Shown: positions 5,637 through 5,651 of the stretch, in pieces
How positions within the stretch are numbered: the first letter of the stretch is position 1
How the letters are laid out: each line of letters opens with the position of its first letter
Origin: an uncultured Gemella sp.
GTDB lineage: Bacteria > Bacillota > Bacilli > Staphylococcales > Gemellaceae
Direction: 5' to 3'
NCBI GenBank assembly: GCA_927911695.1
Contig: CAKMQO010000057.1
Location: 1-5,651 of the forward strand
DNA: 5,651 bases
Notes under the pieces: generated by a model
Told to the model about the DNA's origin: nothing
The model's input: the letters and a program-made list of their open reading frames with translations, nothing else
The model's database searches: none
Made by a program: the position numbers and the translations under genes

Positions 5637-5651
5637 AGTTAAGTTGAGTAG

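Noticed and set aside
1..5651. parS sites (TGTTTCACGTGAAACA) near parB
   Set aside because: Scanning by eye found only fragments such as ACGTGAA near 436 and 2286, with poor matches on the other half. No credible full site is visible in the window.
1..5651. tRNA, rRNA, CRISPR array, insertion sequence or riboswitch
   Set aside because: No cloverleaf, spaced direct-repeat array, transposase fragment or long conserved leader was seen. Leaders of the genes are short, apart from the structured left region described.

Overview
The window is AT-rich, low-GC DNA of the Bacillota (Firmicutes) type, with strong AGGAGG-like ribosome sites and sigma-A style promoters with extended -10 boxes. The block noc - parA (soj) - parB (spo0J) - small MscS channel - DUF951 is typical of Bacilli. 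The very low GC and the protein sequences suggest a Gemella-like member of the Bacillales. The genus is an inference that I could not test by search.

Layout. The left edge (1-14, minus) carries only the start of a divergent gene. Positions 15-306 are non-coding and unusually structured: a promoter for the divergent gene, an 11-bp inverted repeat over its ribosome site, a long imperfect hairpin with a GC-rich core (78-138), a second stem-loop (172-205), and the promoter of the noc operon. Positions 307-3824 (plus) appear to be one operon, noc-parA-parB-mscS-DUF951, with overlapping or nearly abutting genes and a terminator at 3847-3884. Two minus-strand genes follow, converging on the operon: a TVP38/TMEM64 (VTT/DedA-like) membrane protein (3889-4437) and a two-domain VOC dioxygenase of the CatE type (4583-about 5431). 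Each has its own promoter, and a hairpin terminator lies between them. The last 200 bases are a divergent intergenic region with a promoter pointing out of the right edge.

How the genes work together. ParA (ATPase) and ParB (parS-binding CTP clamp) act in origin segregation and control of replication initiation. Noc, a ParB paralogue, protects the nucleoid from division. The specificity residues of the two paralogues are split as expected: Noc has the Q/K/K/R set, ParB has the Arg. The MscS channel (osmotic safety valve) and DUF951 protein travel with parB in many Bacilli, with no established functional link.

Main caution. Four genes (parB, mscS, the VTT gene, and possibly the VOC gene) are broken by single-base indels, mostly in A/T runs. 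In parB and the VTT gene two opposite indels cancel, and the implied protein is normal throughout. Sequencing or assembly error is the most economical explanation, though true gene decay cannot be excluded from the sequence alone. I see no clear sign of an undescribed multi-gene system. The most unusual DNA is the structured left intergenic region.
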